A stretch of DNA of 64,000 bases from Flavobacteriaceae bacterium (lineage in GTDB: Bacteria > Bacteroidota > Bacteroidia > Flavobacteriales > Flavobacteriaceae), in NCBI GenBank assembly GCA_002746415.1, contig NVXD01000019.1:62001-126000 (forward strand), read 5' to 3'. Position 1 is the first letter of the stretch; each line of letters opens with the position of its first letter. This document shows positions 1-8,261 of the stretch, one piece after another. Under the pieces are notes generated by a model. The model was not told where the DNA came from. It saw only the letters and a program-made list of their open reading frames with translations, and ran no database searches. Position numbers and translations under genes: made by a program.

Positions 1-335
1 AAACAATATTTGGCTTCGGAATGATTTAAAACATATTCATAATCATCTTCAGATATTGTTGGATATATAGGTACATTTTGTGCACCCAATTGTAATATTC
101 CAATATCCATAATATTCCATTCCGTTCTATTGTTCATGGAAATTATGGCAATTTTATCATTTGGACCAACTCCCAATTTTAATAGGCCCCTGCTTATGGC
201 ATTGGCTTTATCAATATATTCTTGGGTAGATGTGGCAATCCATTTGCCATCATATTTGGTTACTAGTGATTTTTTAAGATTGAATTTTTCCAATTGATAA
301 TACGGAAAATCAAATAAGCGGGTTATGTTTTGCAT
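1..335 (-). CDS. Long-chain acyl-CoA synthetase (AMP-binding), N-terminal part
   Basis: Only the first 111 residues are present; the gene runs off the left edge. The reading frame starts at an ATG whose complement is at 333-335. The visible part matches the N terminus of long-chain fatty-acid CoA ligases: an opening MQNITRLFDFPYYQ, then segments resembling WIATSTQEYIDKANAISRGL and NDKIAIISMNNRTEWNIMD, followed by LGAQNVPIYPTI. The ATP/AMP signature lies outside the window. Such enzymes activate fatty acids with ATP and CoA at the membrane. It lies downstream of purL on the same strand, but 236 bases away, so it probably has its own promoter. The family is fairly certain; the substrate is not. 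Confidence 0.8.
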   Translation of the reverse strand, partial: MQNITRLFDFPYYQLEKFNLKKSLVTKYDGKWIATSTQEYIDKANAISRGLLKLGVGPNDKIAIISMNNRTEWNIMDIGILQLGAQNVPIYPTISEDDYEYVLNHSEAKYC

Positions 336-373
336 ACTAAGTTTCTGAAAAGTAATTGCAAAATAAGAAAAGG

Positions 374-414
374 AAATGGGATTTTAAAGTGAGATTGATA
401 AAATAATCCCATTT
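374..414. repeat. Inverted repeat between purL and the acyl-CoA ligase gene
   Basis: AAATGGGATT at 374-383 is matched by AATCCCATTT at 405-414: a perfect 10-bp stem with a 21-base loop. It lies downstream of purL and just upstream of the leftward ligase gene. It could be a weak terminator or an operator. No T-run follows it on either strand, so I do not call it a terminator. The rest of 336-571 shows nothing recognisable. Confidence 0.3.
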
Positions 415-571
415 GAACTGTGAATTCAATAAATCATTTGCTGTAAAATGCTGAGTTATCAGAATTTAAACCGCTGATATGATGAAGTCGATTTTCTTTT
501 CAATCCTACATTTTTTTAAGCACTAACTATCTTTTTCGTAAAAATGCACTTCCATTAAAAGGAATGAAAAA

Positions 572-3500
572 CTACTGAGCATTCTTTTCTGCCCACTCTC
601 TTGCGTTTACAAAAGCTTCTAACCAAGGAGATACGTCATCATTTCTATTTGATGGATAATGTGCCCAGTTCCAAGGAAAAATGGACCGCTCTATATGTGG
701 CATGGTGACCAAATGTCTTCCTGTTTTGTCACAAAGCATGGCGGTATTAAAATCACTTCCATTTGGATTGGCTGGATAACCTTCATATCCATACTTGGCA
801 ACAATCTCATAGGAATCTTCAGAATGTGGCAAACTAAATTTACCCTCACCATTGGATATCCATACTCCTAAAGAGGTGCCTTCTAATGTTGAAAGCATAA
901 CGGAATTATTCTTTTTGATTTTTACCGATGTAAAATTACTTTCGTGCTTATGTGAATCATTATGTCTTAATCTACCATGGGTTTCATGCTCTGGATTAAT
1001 TAAATCCAGCTCCATAAACAATTGACAGCCATTGCATATGCCTATGGAAAGAGTATCTGGCCTTGCAAAAAAGTTTTTGATAGCAGTGTTTGCCTTTTCG
1101 TTGTATTTAATGGCTCCGGCCCATCCTTTTGCACTACCTAGTACATCTGAATTTGAAAAGCCACCAACAGCACCTATAAACTGAATATCTTCTAAAGTTT
1201 CACGGCCAGAAATTAAATCGGTCATGTGCACGTCTTTCACATCAAAACCGGCCAAGTACATAGCATTTGCCATTTCTCGTTCAGAATTACTTCCTTTTTC
1301 TCTTAGAATGGCTGCTTTAGGTCTTGAAAGTGTTGTCCCCTCTCTACCTGATAATTGCCCAGTAAAATTGTTTGGAAAAGTATATTGTAAAGGCTGCTTT
1401 TTATAATTGTTAAATCGGTCTTTAGCCAAACCGTTGGCGGTCTGCTTTTGATCCAATAAAAATGAAGTCTTGAACCAAGTATCACGAAGGGATGCAACAT
1501 TAAGCCCCATTTCCATTCCATTATTTTTGATGGTTAAGGTTTCTTCTGAAACTACCTCTCCAATTTTTTTGAAATCGACCCCAGCCTTATTTAAAACGAC
1601 CTCAATAGCATTGTCCTTAGCTTGAAAAACAATTCCTGCATTTTCTGAAAACAGTACTTTAATAGTGTCGGTTTCCCCTAAAGTGCTTAAGTCTAATGTT
1701 GCTCCCAAGTTATTGTCGGCAAAGCACATTTCCAATAAGGTGGTAATTAATCCGCCAGATGCCACATCATGACCTGCTATGATTTCTCCGTTTTTAATTG
1801 CATTCTGTATCGCATTGAAAACGGTTTTCACATAGCCTGCATCTTTTATTGTAGGAGTCTCATCACCAATCTTGTTCAACGTTTGGGAGAACGAAGAGCC
1901 ACCAATCTTATAGAAATCTTTGGATAGGTTGATGTAATAAATAGCTCCGCCATTTTTTTGAAGCACAGGTTCTATAATATTGGCAATATCATTGCAATTA
2001 GCTGTTGCTGAGATAATAACTGTTCCTGGAGCAATAACCTCGCTGTCTTTATATTTTTGCTTCATGGAAAGAGAATCCTTTCCTGTGGGTACATTGATTC
2101 CAAGTGCTATTGAAAAGTCTGATACTGCTTTCACTGCCTCGTATAATCTAGCATCTTCTCCTTCGTTTTTACACGGCCACATCCAGTTTGCGGATAAAGA
2201 AATAGATGCTAAGCCATCTTTTAATGGTGCCCAAATAATATTGGTCAAGGCTTCGGTAATACTATTTAAACTACCAGCAGCTGGATCTATCAGTCCGGAA
2301 ATAGGGGAATGGCCTATAGAAGTGGCAATTCCTTCCTTTCCTTTATAGTCCAATGCCATGACCCCACAATTGTTCAAGGGTAATTGTAATGGTCCAACAC
2401 ATTGTTGTTTGGCCACTTTACCACCAACACATCGATCTACTTTGTTTGTCAACCAATCTTTAGATGCAACGGCCTCTAGTTGTAATACCTGCTCTAAATA
2501 GTCATGAAAGTTTTCTAAGGAATATGATGGAGTGTCATATTTTCTCTGAAAAGAAGTATCGGTCATAATGGTTTTAGGAGAGCTTCCAAACATGTCTGAA
2601 AGTTCTAAATCCATTGGTTTTTCACCCGTACTACTAGATTCAAACGTAAACTTATCATCAACGGTAACATCACCAACTTCATACATAGGTGAACGTTCCC
2701 TATCTGCAATTCTTTGCAGTAGGTCAATATCTTTTTCTCCAATCACAAGCCCCATACGTTCTTGTGATTCATTTCCAATAATTTCTTTTGCTGATAGGGT
2801 AGGGTCGCCTACAGGTAATTTATCCAAATCTATTTTCCCACCAGTTTCTTCTACTAATTCGGATAAACAATTTAAATGCCCTCCAGCACCATGATCGTGT
2901 ATGGATACAATGAAATTTTCTTTGCTCTCTACCATGCCTCTTATGGCATTGGCAGCTCTTTTTTGCATTTCTGGGTTGGAACGTTGAATGGCGTTTAATT
3001 CTATTGAAGAATCCAATGCGCCAGTGTCTGCACTAGATACGGCTGCGCCACCCATACCTATACGATAATTATCACCCCCAAGAATAACGATTTTATCTCC
3101 TTTTTTTGGTTTGTCTTTTAACGCTTGTTCAGCTTTTCCATAACCAATACCGCCAGCTTGCATGATGACTTTGTCATACCCTAATTTTCGAGATTCTTCA
3201 GTGTGTTCAAAAGTTAGCACAGATCCCACAATTAAGGGTTGTCCAAATTTATTTCCAAAATCTGATGCACCGTTGGATGCTTTTATCAAAATATCCATCG
3301 GAGTTTGGTATAGCCATTCTCGTTCTGCCATTCCCTTTTCCCATGGACGGTCATTTTCTAATCGCGAATAGGAAGTCATGTAAACTGCGGTCCCTGCCAA
3401 GGGCAAAGAACCTTTTCCACCAGCCAATCGGTCTCGAATTTCTCCACCAGAACCAGTAGCTGCGCCATTGAATGGCTCTACGGTTGTTGGAAAATTATGA

Positions 3501-4243
3501 GTTTCCGCTTTTAATGAAATGACGGACTCAAATACTGTTTCCTCGTAAAAATCAGGCTTATCTGCGCTTTTTGGCGCAAACTGGATGACAGATGGGCCTT
3601 TCACGAAGGCCACATTATCCTTGTATGCAGAAACAATATTATTAGGGTTTTTTTCTGATGTTTTTCTAATGAGCTTGAATAATGAAGATGGCATTTCCTG
3701 CCCATCAATTATAAAAGTACCGTTGAATATTTTATGTCTACAGTGTTCTGAGTTTACCTGACTAAATCCAAAGATTTCAGAATCAGTTAATTTTCGTTTT
3801 ATTTTTGCAGATAATTTTTCTAAATAACCTACTTCTTCATCACTTAATGCCAAGCCTTCTTGCTTGTTGTACCCAGCGATATCATCAATCTCTAAAATCG
3901 GTTCAGGGTTAATATCTACTTTAAAAATACCTTGGGAGAGCCCATCATATTTTTGAGAAAGCATTGGGTCAAAATCACTAAAATCTTTAGTTGAAGCTTT
4001 AAACTCTTCAATTCTGATGATTCCAGTAATGCCCATATTCTGGGTGATTTCAGTAGCATTGGTACTCCATGGCGTAATCATGGCTGCCCTAGGGCCAATA
4101 AAAAAGGCATCTAGTGATGCCGCATTTATTTTTGGTTGGTTGCCAAATAACCATGTGAGTTTTGTGATGTCTTGTTGTGAAATCTCTTTGTTGGTTTGTA
4201 TTACAAAAACCTTGGTGTCTAAGTCCCCGAAGAAATGAATCAT
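572..4243 (-). CDS. purL: Phosphoribosylformylglycinamidine synthase (single-chain PurL)
   Basis: Converts FGAR, glutamine and ATP to FGAM, step four of cytosolic purine synthesis. At 1223 residues this is the large single-chain form, slightly shorter than the E. coli enzyme (about 1295). In order it has a PurS-like N-terminal domain, a linker with SEHCRHK (165-171), two AIRS-type ATP-binding halves, and a class I glutamine amidotransferase domain at the C terminus. The amidotransferase nucleophile is Cys1070 in GICNGC, with His1183 and Glu1185 in MPHIERS, so all catalytic residues are present. The start ATG is followed at once by a typical FFGDLDTKVF beginning. It is not in a pur operon here: the neighbours are an rRNA methyltransferase and an acyl-CoA ligase. 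purB lies 40 kb away in the same window. Confidence 0.97.
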   Translation of the reverse strand: MIHFFGDLDTKVFVIQTNKEISQQDITKLTWLFGNQPKINAASLDAFFIGPRAAMITPWSTNATEITQNMGITGIIRIEEFKASTKDFSDFDPMLSQKYDGLSQGIFKVDINPEPILEIDDIAGYNKQEGLALSDEEVGYLEKLSAKIKRKLTDSEIFGFSQVNSEHCRHKIFNGTFIIDGQEMPSSLFKLIRKTSEKNPNNIVSAYKDNVAFVKGPSVIQFAPKSADKPDFYEETVFESVISLKAETHNFPTTVEPFNGAATGSGGEIRDRLAGGKGSLPLAGTAVYMTSYSRLENDRPWEKGMAEREWLYQTPMDILIKASNGASDFGNKFGQPLIVGSVLTFEHTEESRKLGYDKVIMQAGGIGYGKAEQALKDKPKKGDKIVILGGDNYRIGMGGAAVSSADTGALDSSIELNAIQRSNPEMQKRAANAIRGMVESKENFIVSIHDHGAGGHLNCLSELVEETGGKIDLDKLPVGDPTLSAKEIIGNESQERMGLVIGEKDIDLLQRIADRERSPMYEVGDVTVDDKFTFESSSTGEKPMDLELSDMFGSSPKTIMTDTSFQRKYDTPSYSLENFHDYLEQVLQLEAVASKDWLTNKVDRCVGGKVAKQQCVGPLQLPLNNCGVMALDYKGKEGIATSIGHSPISGLIDPAAGSLNSITEALTNIIWAPLKDGLASISLSANWMWPCKNEGEDARLYEAVKAVSDFSIALGINVPTGKDSLSMKQKYKDSEVIAPGTVIISATANCNDIANIIEPVLQKNGGAIYYINLSKDFYKIGGSSFSQTLNKIGDETPTIKDAGYVKTVFNAIQNAIKNGEIIAGHDVASGGLITTLLEMCFADNNLGATLDLSTLGETDTIKVLFSENAGIVFQAKDNAIEVVLNKAGVDFKKIGEVVSEETLTIKNNGMEMGLNVASLRDTWFKTSFLLDQKQTANGLAKDRFNNYKKQPLQYTFPNNFTGQLSGREGTTLSRPKAAILREKGSNSEREMANAMYLAGFDVKDVHMTDLISGRETLEDIQFIGAVGGFSNSDVLGSAKGWAGAIKYNEKANTAIKNFFARPDTLSIGICNGCQLFMELDLINPEHETHGRLRHNDSHKHESNFTSVKIKKNNSVMLSTLEGTSLGVWISNGEGKFSLPHSEDSYEIVAKYGYEGYPANPNGSDFNTAMLCDKTGRHLVTMPHIERSIFPWNWAHYPSNRNDDVSPWLEAFVNAREWAEKNAQ

Positions 4244-4275
4244 AGAATACGTAACTTGTTTAGCTTAAGAAAGCA

Positions 4276-4283
4276 CAAATTTA
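4276..4283 (-). promoter_or_regulatory. Probable promoter -7 box for purL
   Basis: On the minus strand this reads TAAATTTG, a match to the Bacteroidota -7 consensus TAnnTTTG, about 33 bases ahead of the purL start codon. No TTG element at the usual 19-23 base spacing is seen, so the call rests on one box. Confidence 0.4.
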
Positions 4284-4342
4284 CGTCATTATAGTGAATT
4301 TGTTTATGAGAAAAGCAAACAGTTTTCAGCAAGGATTGTTAA

Positions 4343-5554
4343 TTACTTTCGTTCCAACAATGCCATATAAAAACCATCATATCCACTTTGGGAGGCATAG
4401 ATTTTCTTTTCTTTTGCTAAACTAAAGTCCATTCCTTCCTCTGATGCTAGGAAAGACATTACTTGGTCGCTGTTTTCTTGAGGTAATATAGAGCAGGTGG
4501 CATAGACCATTTTACCACCATTTTTTACAATTTTACTATAACTGCGTAAAATTTCTTGCTGGGTCTGTGTGATTTTAGTCAGAAAATCTGGTTGTAGTTT
4601 CCATTTGGTATCTGGGTTACGACGCAGCACCCCTAAACCTGTACATGGGGCATCAATTAAAACTCTGTCTGCACTTCCGTATAATTTTTTAAAAACTTTG
4701 GTGGAATCTATTTCCCTTGTTTCAATATTATGGGCGCCATTTCTTCGTGCACGTCTTTTTAGCTCTTTTAATTTGCTGCCATAGATATCCATAGAAATGA
4801 GCTGCCCTTTGTTTTCCATGAGGGCTGCAATATGGAGAGATTTTCCACCAGCACCAGCGCAAGTATCCACAACTCGTTGACCGGGTTTAACATCTAATAA
4901 ATCGGCCACCAATTGAGATGAGGCATCTTGTACTTCAAAATAACCATTCTTGAAAGACTCTGTTACAAAAACATTTGCTCGTTCTGGAAGTCTTAAGGCC
5001 ACATTGTAACCTTTTATTGGTTCTACTACTATATTTTCTTCTAAAAGTGCTTTCCGAAGTTTTTCTTTTGTGATTTTAAGGGTATTGGTCCTAAGGATAA
5101 CCTCTGCTTTTATATTCAATGCGGCAAGTTCCTTTGTCCATCGTTTTTCTCCCAAGGCTTTTACACAGATTTCATCTATCCAATCTGGAACTGATTCACG
5201 GTACTTTCTTATTTTTGAAAGTTCATCAAATTTTCCTTTTATTTTGCGCTCAGGTGTTGTTTCAATTTGTTTCCAATCTGGTATTTCTATTCCTTTTAAT
5301 ACTGCCCAAACGGCCCACATACGGAATAAGTCTGGTTTGCTATACGGAGCCTTTACTCCTGCAATCTCAGTATAAAGCCTCTTATATCGAACCATTTCAT
5401 ACGTAGTTTCAGCTATAAACCCTCTGTCACGAGACCCCCAACGTTTGTCAAATTTTAATACTTTTTGTACTACTTTATCGGCATATTCATTTTCATTGAA
5501 TATGAGATTTAAAGCATCAATAACTGCAAAGACTAAGTTTCTATGTAACCGCAT
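4343..5554 (-). CDS. RsmB/NOP-family rRNA (cytosine-C5) methyltransferase
   Basis: SAM-dependent RNA m5C methyltransferase, 403 residues. The first 130 residues are helical and resemble the NusB-like domain of RsmB (WGSRDRGFIAETTYEMVR at about 39-56). The catalytic domain has motif I DTCAGAGG (230-237), DAPCTGLG with the release cysteine C304, and YATCSILPQEN with the attacking cysteine C354. Both cysteines needed for 5-methylcytosine chemistry are present. The likely target is 16S rRNA, as for RsmB, but the exact base cannot be read from the sequence. It is leftward, 99 bases upstream of purL, with a separate -7 box for purL between them. Confidence 0.88.
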   Translation of the reverse strand: MRLHRNLVFAVIDALNLIFNENEYADKVVQKVLKFDKRWGSRDRGFIAETTYEMVRYKRLYTEIAGVKAPYSKPDLFRMWAVWAVLKGIEIPDWKQIETTPERKIKGKFDELSKIRKYRESVPDWIDEICVKALGEKRWTKELAALNIKAEVILRTNTLKITKEKLRKALLEENIVVEPIKGYNVALRLPERANVFVTESFKNGYFEVQDASSQLVADLLDVKPGQRVVDTCAGAGGKSLHIAALMENKGQLISMDIYGSKLKELKRRARRNGAHNIETREIDSTKVFKKLYGSADRVLIDAPCTGLGVLRRNPDTKWKLQPDFLTKITQTQQEILRSYSKIVKNGGKMVYATCSILPQENSDQVMSFLASEEGMDFSLAKEKKIYASQSGYDGFYMALLERK

Positions 5555-5610
5555 TGGAAAAAATTAAGAATGCAAAGGTATTGTTTTGAAGGGGATTCCC
5601 CTTATTTTTA

Positions 5611-6654
5611 ATGAAATTTAAAGCTATGCGCCACCTTTTCATTGTAATGATTATCTGCTTACTGGTTTCTTGTATTGAGGAAGAAGAATCACATCACTAT
5701 ACGGCAGTAAGCATTGAAACAATTTATCAAGATTCTATAAGCATAAGAGCTATAGAAATCCTAGATGGTAGTTTGGCTTTTGCGGCAAATAATGGAGTGT
5801 TTGGCTCGGTTGATTTAGACACAGATAAAGTAAGAACCAATGTGCAGCAGTATGATACTATTCTGCCCAGCTTTAGAGCCGTTGCACATACGGCAACAGA
5901 TTTTTTTATGCTATCTATTGCAAATCCTGCTTTGTTATACAAAACTGGAAATAGTGGGCAGATGGAATTGGTATATACTGAAATAGGTGAAACTGTTTTT
6001 TATGACGCCATGACTTTTTGGAATAATAATGAAGGGATTGCTGTTGGTGATAGTATGAATGGTTGTTTATCTATTATTATAACAAGGGATGCTGGAAGAA
6101 CATGGAACAAACTGTCTTGCAGCATATTGCCAAAATCCACAAAGGAAGAAGGAGCTTTTGCTGCGAGTAATACCAATATTGCAGTTGTTGGCAATAAGAC
6201 TTGGATAGGTACAACAGCTGGTCGGGTTTATTATTCGCCTAATAAAGGTGAAACTTGGGAGTATTACCAAACCCCAATGATAAATGCTGAACCTACACAG
6301 GGCATTTATTCACTTGCTTTTTATGACGAACATATTGGTTTTGCTATAGGAGGAGATTATACAAAACCAAAAAATAATACTGCCAATAAGAGTCTTACCA
6401 AGGATGGTGGAAAAACATGGGAATTAATTGCAGACGGACAGGAGCCAGGTTATAGGAGTTGTGTGCAGTTTGTGCCTAATACAGGAGGGAAAGATATAGT
6501 AGCCATTGGTTTTACTGGAATTTCATATTCTAGCGATATGGGGAATTCCTGGGAACAGCTGTCTAGTGAATCGTTTTATACCCTTCGCTTCTTAAATGAT
6601 TCTATAGCTTATGCTGCAGGGAAAAACCAAATTGCAAAACTTGTTTTTAAATAG
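5611..6654 (+). CDS. Asp-box (BNR/YCF48-like) beta-propeller lipoprotein
   Basis: Secreted lipoprotein of 347 residues: a hydrophobic signal ends in the lipobox LLVSC with Cys21 (counted from the first ATG; Met6 is an equally good start). The acidic residues EEEE after the cysteine suit export to the cell surface in Flavobacteria. The mature part carries repeated Asp-box motifs, S/T-x-D-x-G-x-T/S-W (TRDAGRTW, SPNKGETW, TKDGGKTW, SSDMGNSW), which form turns in sialidase-like beta propellers and YCF48/HCF136-like assembly factors. Homologues are often labelled oxidoreductase without basis; no redox motif is visible. It converges on the next gene with 8 bases between. The function is unknown. 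Confidence 0.75.
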   Translation: MKFKAMRHLFIVMIICLLVSCIEEEESHHYTAVSIETIYQDSISIRAIEILDGSLAFAANNGVFGSVDLDTDKVRTNVQQYDTILPSFRAVAHTATDFFMLSIANPALLYKTGNSGQMELVYTEIGETVFYDAMTFWNNNEGIAVGDSMNGCLSIIITRDAGRTWNKLSCSILPKSTKEEGAFAASNTNIAVVGNKTWIGTTAGRVYYSPNKGETWEYYQTPMINAEPTQGIYSLAFYDEHIGFAIGGDYTKPKNNTANKSLTKDGGKTWELIADGQEPGYRSCVQFVPNTGGKDIVAIGFTGISYSSDMGNSWEQLSSESFYTLRFLNDSIAYAAGKNQIAKLVFK

Positions 6655-6662
6655 TGGCTATA

Positions 6663-7118
6663 TTACCTACCGCCATGTTTTTTCTGATACTGTCTAATGA
6701 GTCGTTTTTTAAAATTCTCTTCGGCACTTATAAGAAGAATCGTTTTTCTTGCAGAAATAACATTCTTGATTTTTAGGTAAAAAGCCTTATCTAATTCCTC
6801 TTCTTTTTCTTCTATAGTAAGATACTCTTGCAGTAGATTTGCAGCCTCTTTTTCAGTTAAATCGGGATTTTTCATTTGCTTCCGTATTTCACGGTGTTCC
6901 CTTCTATGTAAAGCAAGATTTTTTTTCTCATATTCATTGTACAAGGGCCAAAAAAGTTGTGCTTCTTTACTGCTTAAATCTAATTGTTCTGTATAGAAGG
7001 CGACTTTGAGGGTTTTTATTTTTTCATGATCTAGCCTCTGGTGCTTTTGTCCATATGACATTTGTAATGCCAAGAACAAAGTTGTTATGATTAATGCGAT
7101 TTTCTTATTCTTCATCAT
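6663..7118 (-). CDS. Small periplasmic helical protein, Spy/CpxP-like
   Basis: About 150 residues: a signal peptide ending MSYGQ, then an all-helical, highly charged chain. It contains a motif like LDLSSKEAQLFWPLYNEYEK and the tail LISAEENFKKRLIRQYQKKH. This layout matches the Spy/CpxP-like sensor-type proteins that close many Bacteroidota ECF-sigma cassettes. Four ATGs lie between 7115 and 7127; I use the one at 7118. The gene overlaps the end of the upstream membrane-protein gene, so the two are probably coupled. Its likely role is envelope-stress or chaperone-like sensing, inferred from fold and neighbours only. Confidence 0.65.
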   Translation of the reverse strand: MMKNKKIALIITTLFLALQMSYGQKHQRLDHEKIKTLKVAFYTEQLDLSSKEAQLFWPLYNEYEKKNLALHRREHREIRKQMKNPDLTEKEAANLLQEYLTIEEKEEELDKAFYLKIKNVISARKTILLISAEENFKKRLIRQYQKKHGGR

Positions 7119-7626
7119 ATACATCATTAAATTCTTGTAAATCTTCGATATTGATATTTAAATATTCAACAATACCCTCTTCATTAATATCTTGGTTGAG
7201 TATATCACTTATTTCCACATTGTTTATGGGGAATAGTTCTGCTATTTCATTTTCAGAAAAACCTAGTTCGTTTTCACTAAAGTAATGCTCTATGTCTAGA
7301 TTGGCCAACGAATCAAAAGTTGGAGCCTTGTTTGTGTTCAATTTAATTGCAAATAAAACAACTAAAATTGCTGCAATTGAGGCAGCATAATAGTGGTATT
7401 TCTTATAAATGGAAACGACCTTTGTTTCTTTTTGGTTTATTTTAAGTAGAATTCTTTTGTTTAGGTTCGCAAAATAGCCATTCGGCACTTTAAAGACATC
7501 TTGTTGCGTATCAGCATTGTAAATACTGCCTTCATCAGTTTCCATTTTAGACAAAAGGCTAGTTGATAAACCATCAAAGTATCCTTTGGGAGTTCTAAAA
7601 CCGCTATTTTTATTTGTCCGTTCCAT
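7105..7626 (-). CDS. Single-pass membrane protein, candidate anti-sigma factor
   Basis: 173 residues. The cytoplasmic N-terminal part holds two copies of one motif: FRTPKGYFDGL at 10-20 and FKVPNGYFANL at 45-55. One transmembrane helix follows at about 79-95 (YYAASIAAILVVLFAIKL), then an acidic periplasmic tail ending NDVYDEE. The gene starts 33 bases after the sigma-factor gene and overlaps the next gene, so the three form one operon. A duplicated short motif before a single membrane helix fits a sigma-binding membrane regulator. No zinc-type anti-sigma motif (HxxxCxxC) is present. The anti-sigma role is inferred from position and topology. Confidence 0.55.
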   Translation of the reverse strand: MERTNKNSGFRTPKGYFDGLSTSLLSKMETDEGSIYNADTQQDVFKVPNGYFANLNKRILLKINQKETKVVSIYKKYHYYAASIAAILVVLFAIKLNTNKAPTFDSLANLDIEHYFSENELGFSENEIAELFPINNVEISDILNQDINEEGIVEYLNINIEDLQEFNDVYDEE

Positions 7627-7658
7627 TCTTTAATTTGACTATCAATATGTTAAAAGGT

Positions 7659-8201
7659 TTAATCCTCTTTAAGGAACGCCTCTATTTTCTTAGTTGCTAA
7701 ATGGTAGGATGCCTTTAACCCACCTACGGATGTTTCCAGAATGTTTGATATCTCCTCATACTTTAAATCTTCAAAATATTTCATATTAAAGACCAGTTTC
7801 TGCTTTTCTGGCAAGGTCGCAATTGCCTGCTGTAATTTTAACTGTATATCATCCCCTTGAAAATACACATCAGATTGCAAATTTGCCACCAATCTTTCTT
7901 GTAGCTCTTCAGAGTTAACCCCCATTTTTTTTGATTTGGATTTTAAAAATGACAAGGCTTCATTAGTAGCTATACGGTACATCCATGAAAATAGTTTACT
8001 GTCTCCTTTAAAATTACTTATGTTTCTATACACTTTGATAAATGTATTTTGGAGCACGTCATCTGTATCATCATGGTTCAATACAATCTTACGTATATGC
8101 CAATATAACCTCTCTTTATAGGTGTCTATTACAACCTCAAAGGCTTTAGCTTGGGTGTCTTTTTGTTTTAATTGATGTACTAAAACTTCTTCGTCAATCA
8201 A
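7659..8201 (-). CDS. ECF-type RNA polymerase sigma factor
   Basis: 180 residues with both sigma domains: region 2 (DDTDDVLQNTFIKVYRNI, then FSWMYRIATNEALSFL) and region 4 (LPEKQKLVFNMKYFEDL, then KYEEISNILETSVGGLKASY). It would direct RNA polymerase to a small stress or envelope regulon. The start must be TTG at 8201 (or the ATT codon after it): a TAA stop lies two codons upstream in frame and no ATG occurs before region 2. It heads an operon with a membrane regulator and a Spy-like protein. Rare-start initiation may keep its level low. Confidence 0.9.
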   Translation of the reverse strand: MIDEEVLVHQLKQKDTQAKAFEVVIDTYKERLYWHIRKIVLNHDDTDDVLQNTFIKVYRNISNFKGDSKLFSWMYRIATNEALSFLKSKSKKMGVNSEELQERLVANLQSDVYFQGDDIQLKLQQAIATLPEKQKLVFNMKYFEDLKYEEISNILETSVGGLKASYHLATKKIEAFLKED

Positions 8202-8261
8202 GGGTTATGGCTTATACGTTGTTCTTTGACTTATTAAAGGTACAAAAGTTTAATTCACGGA

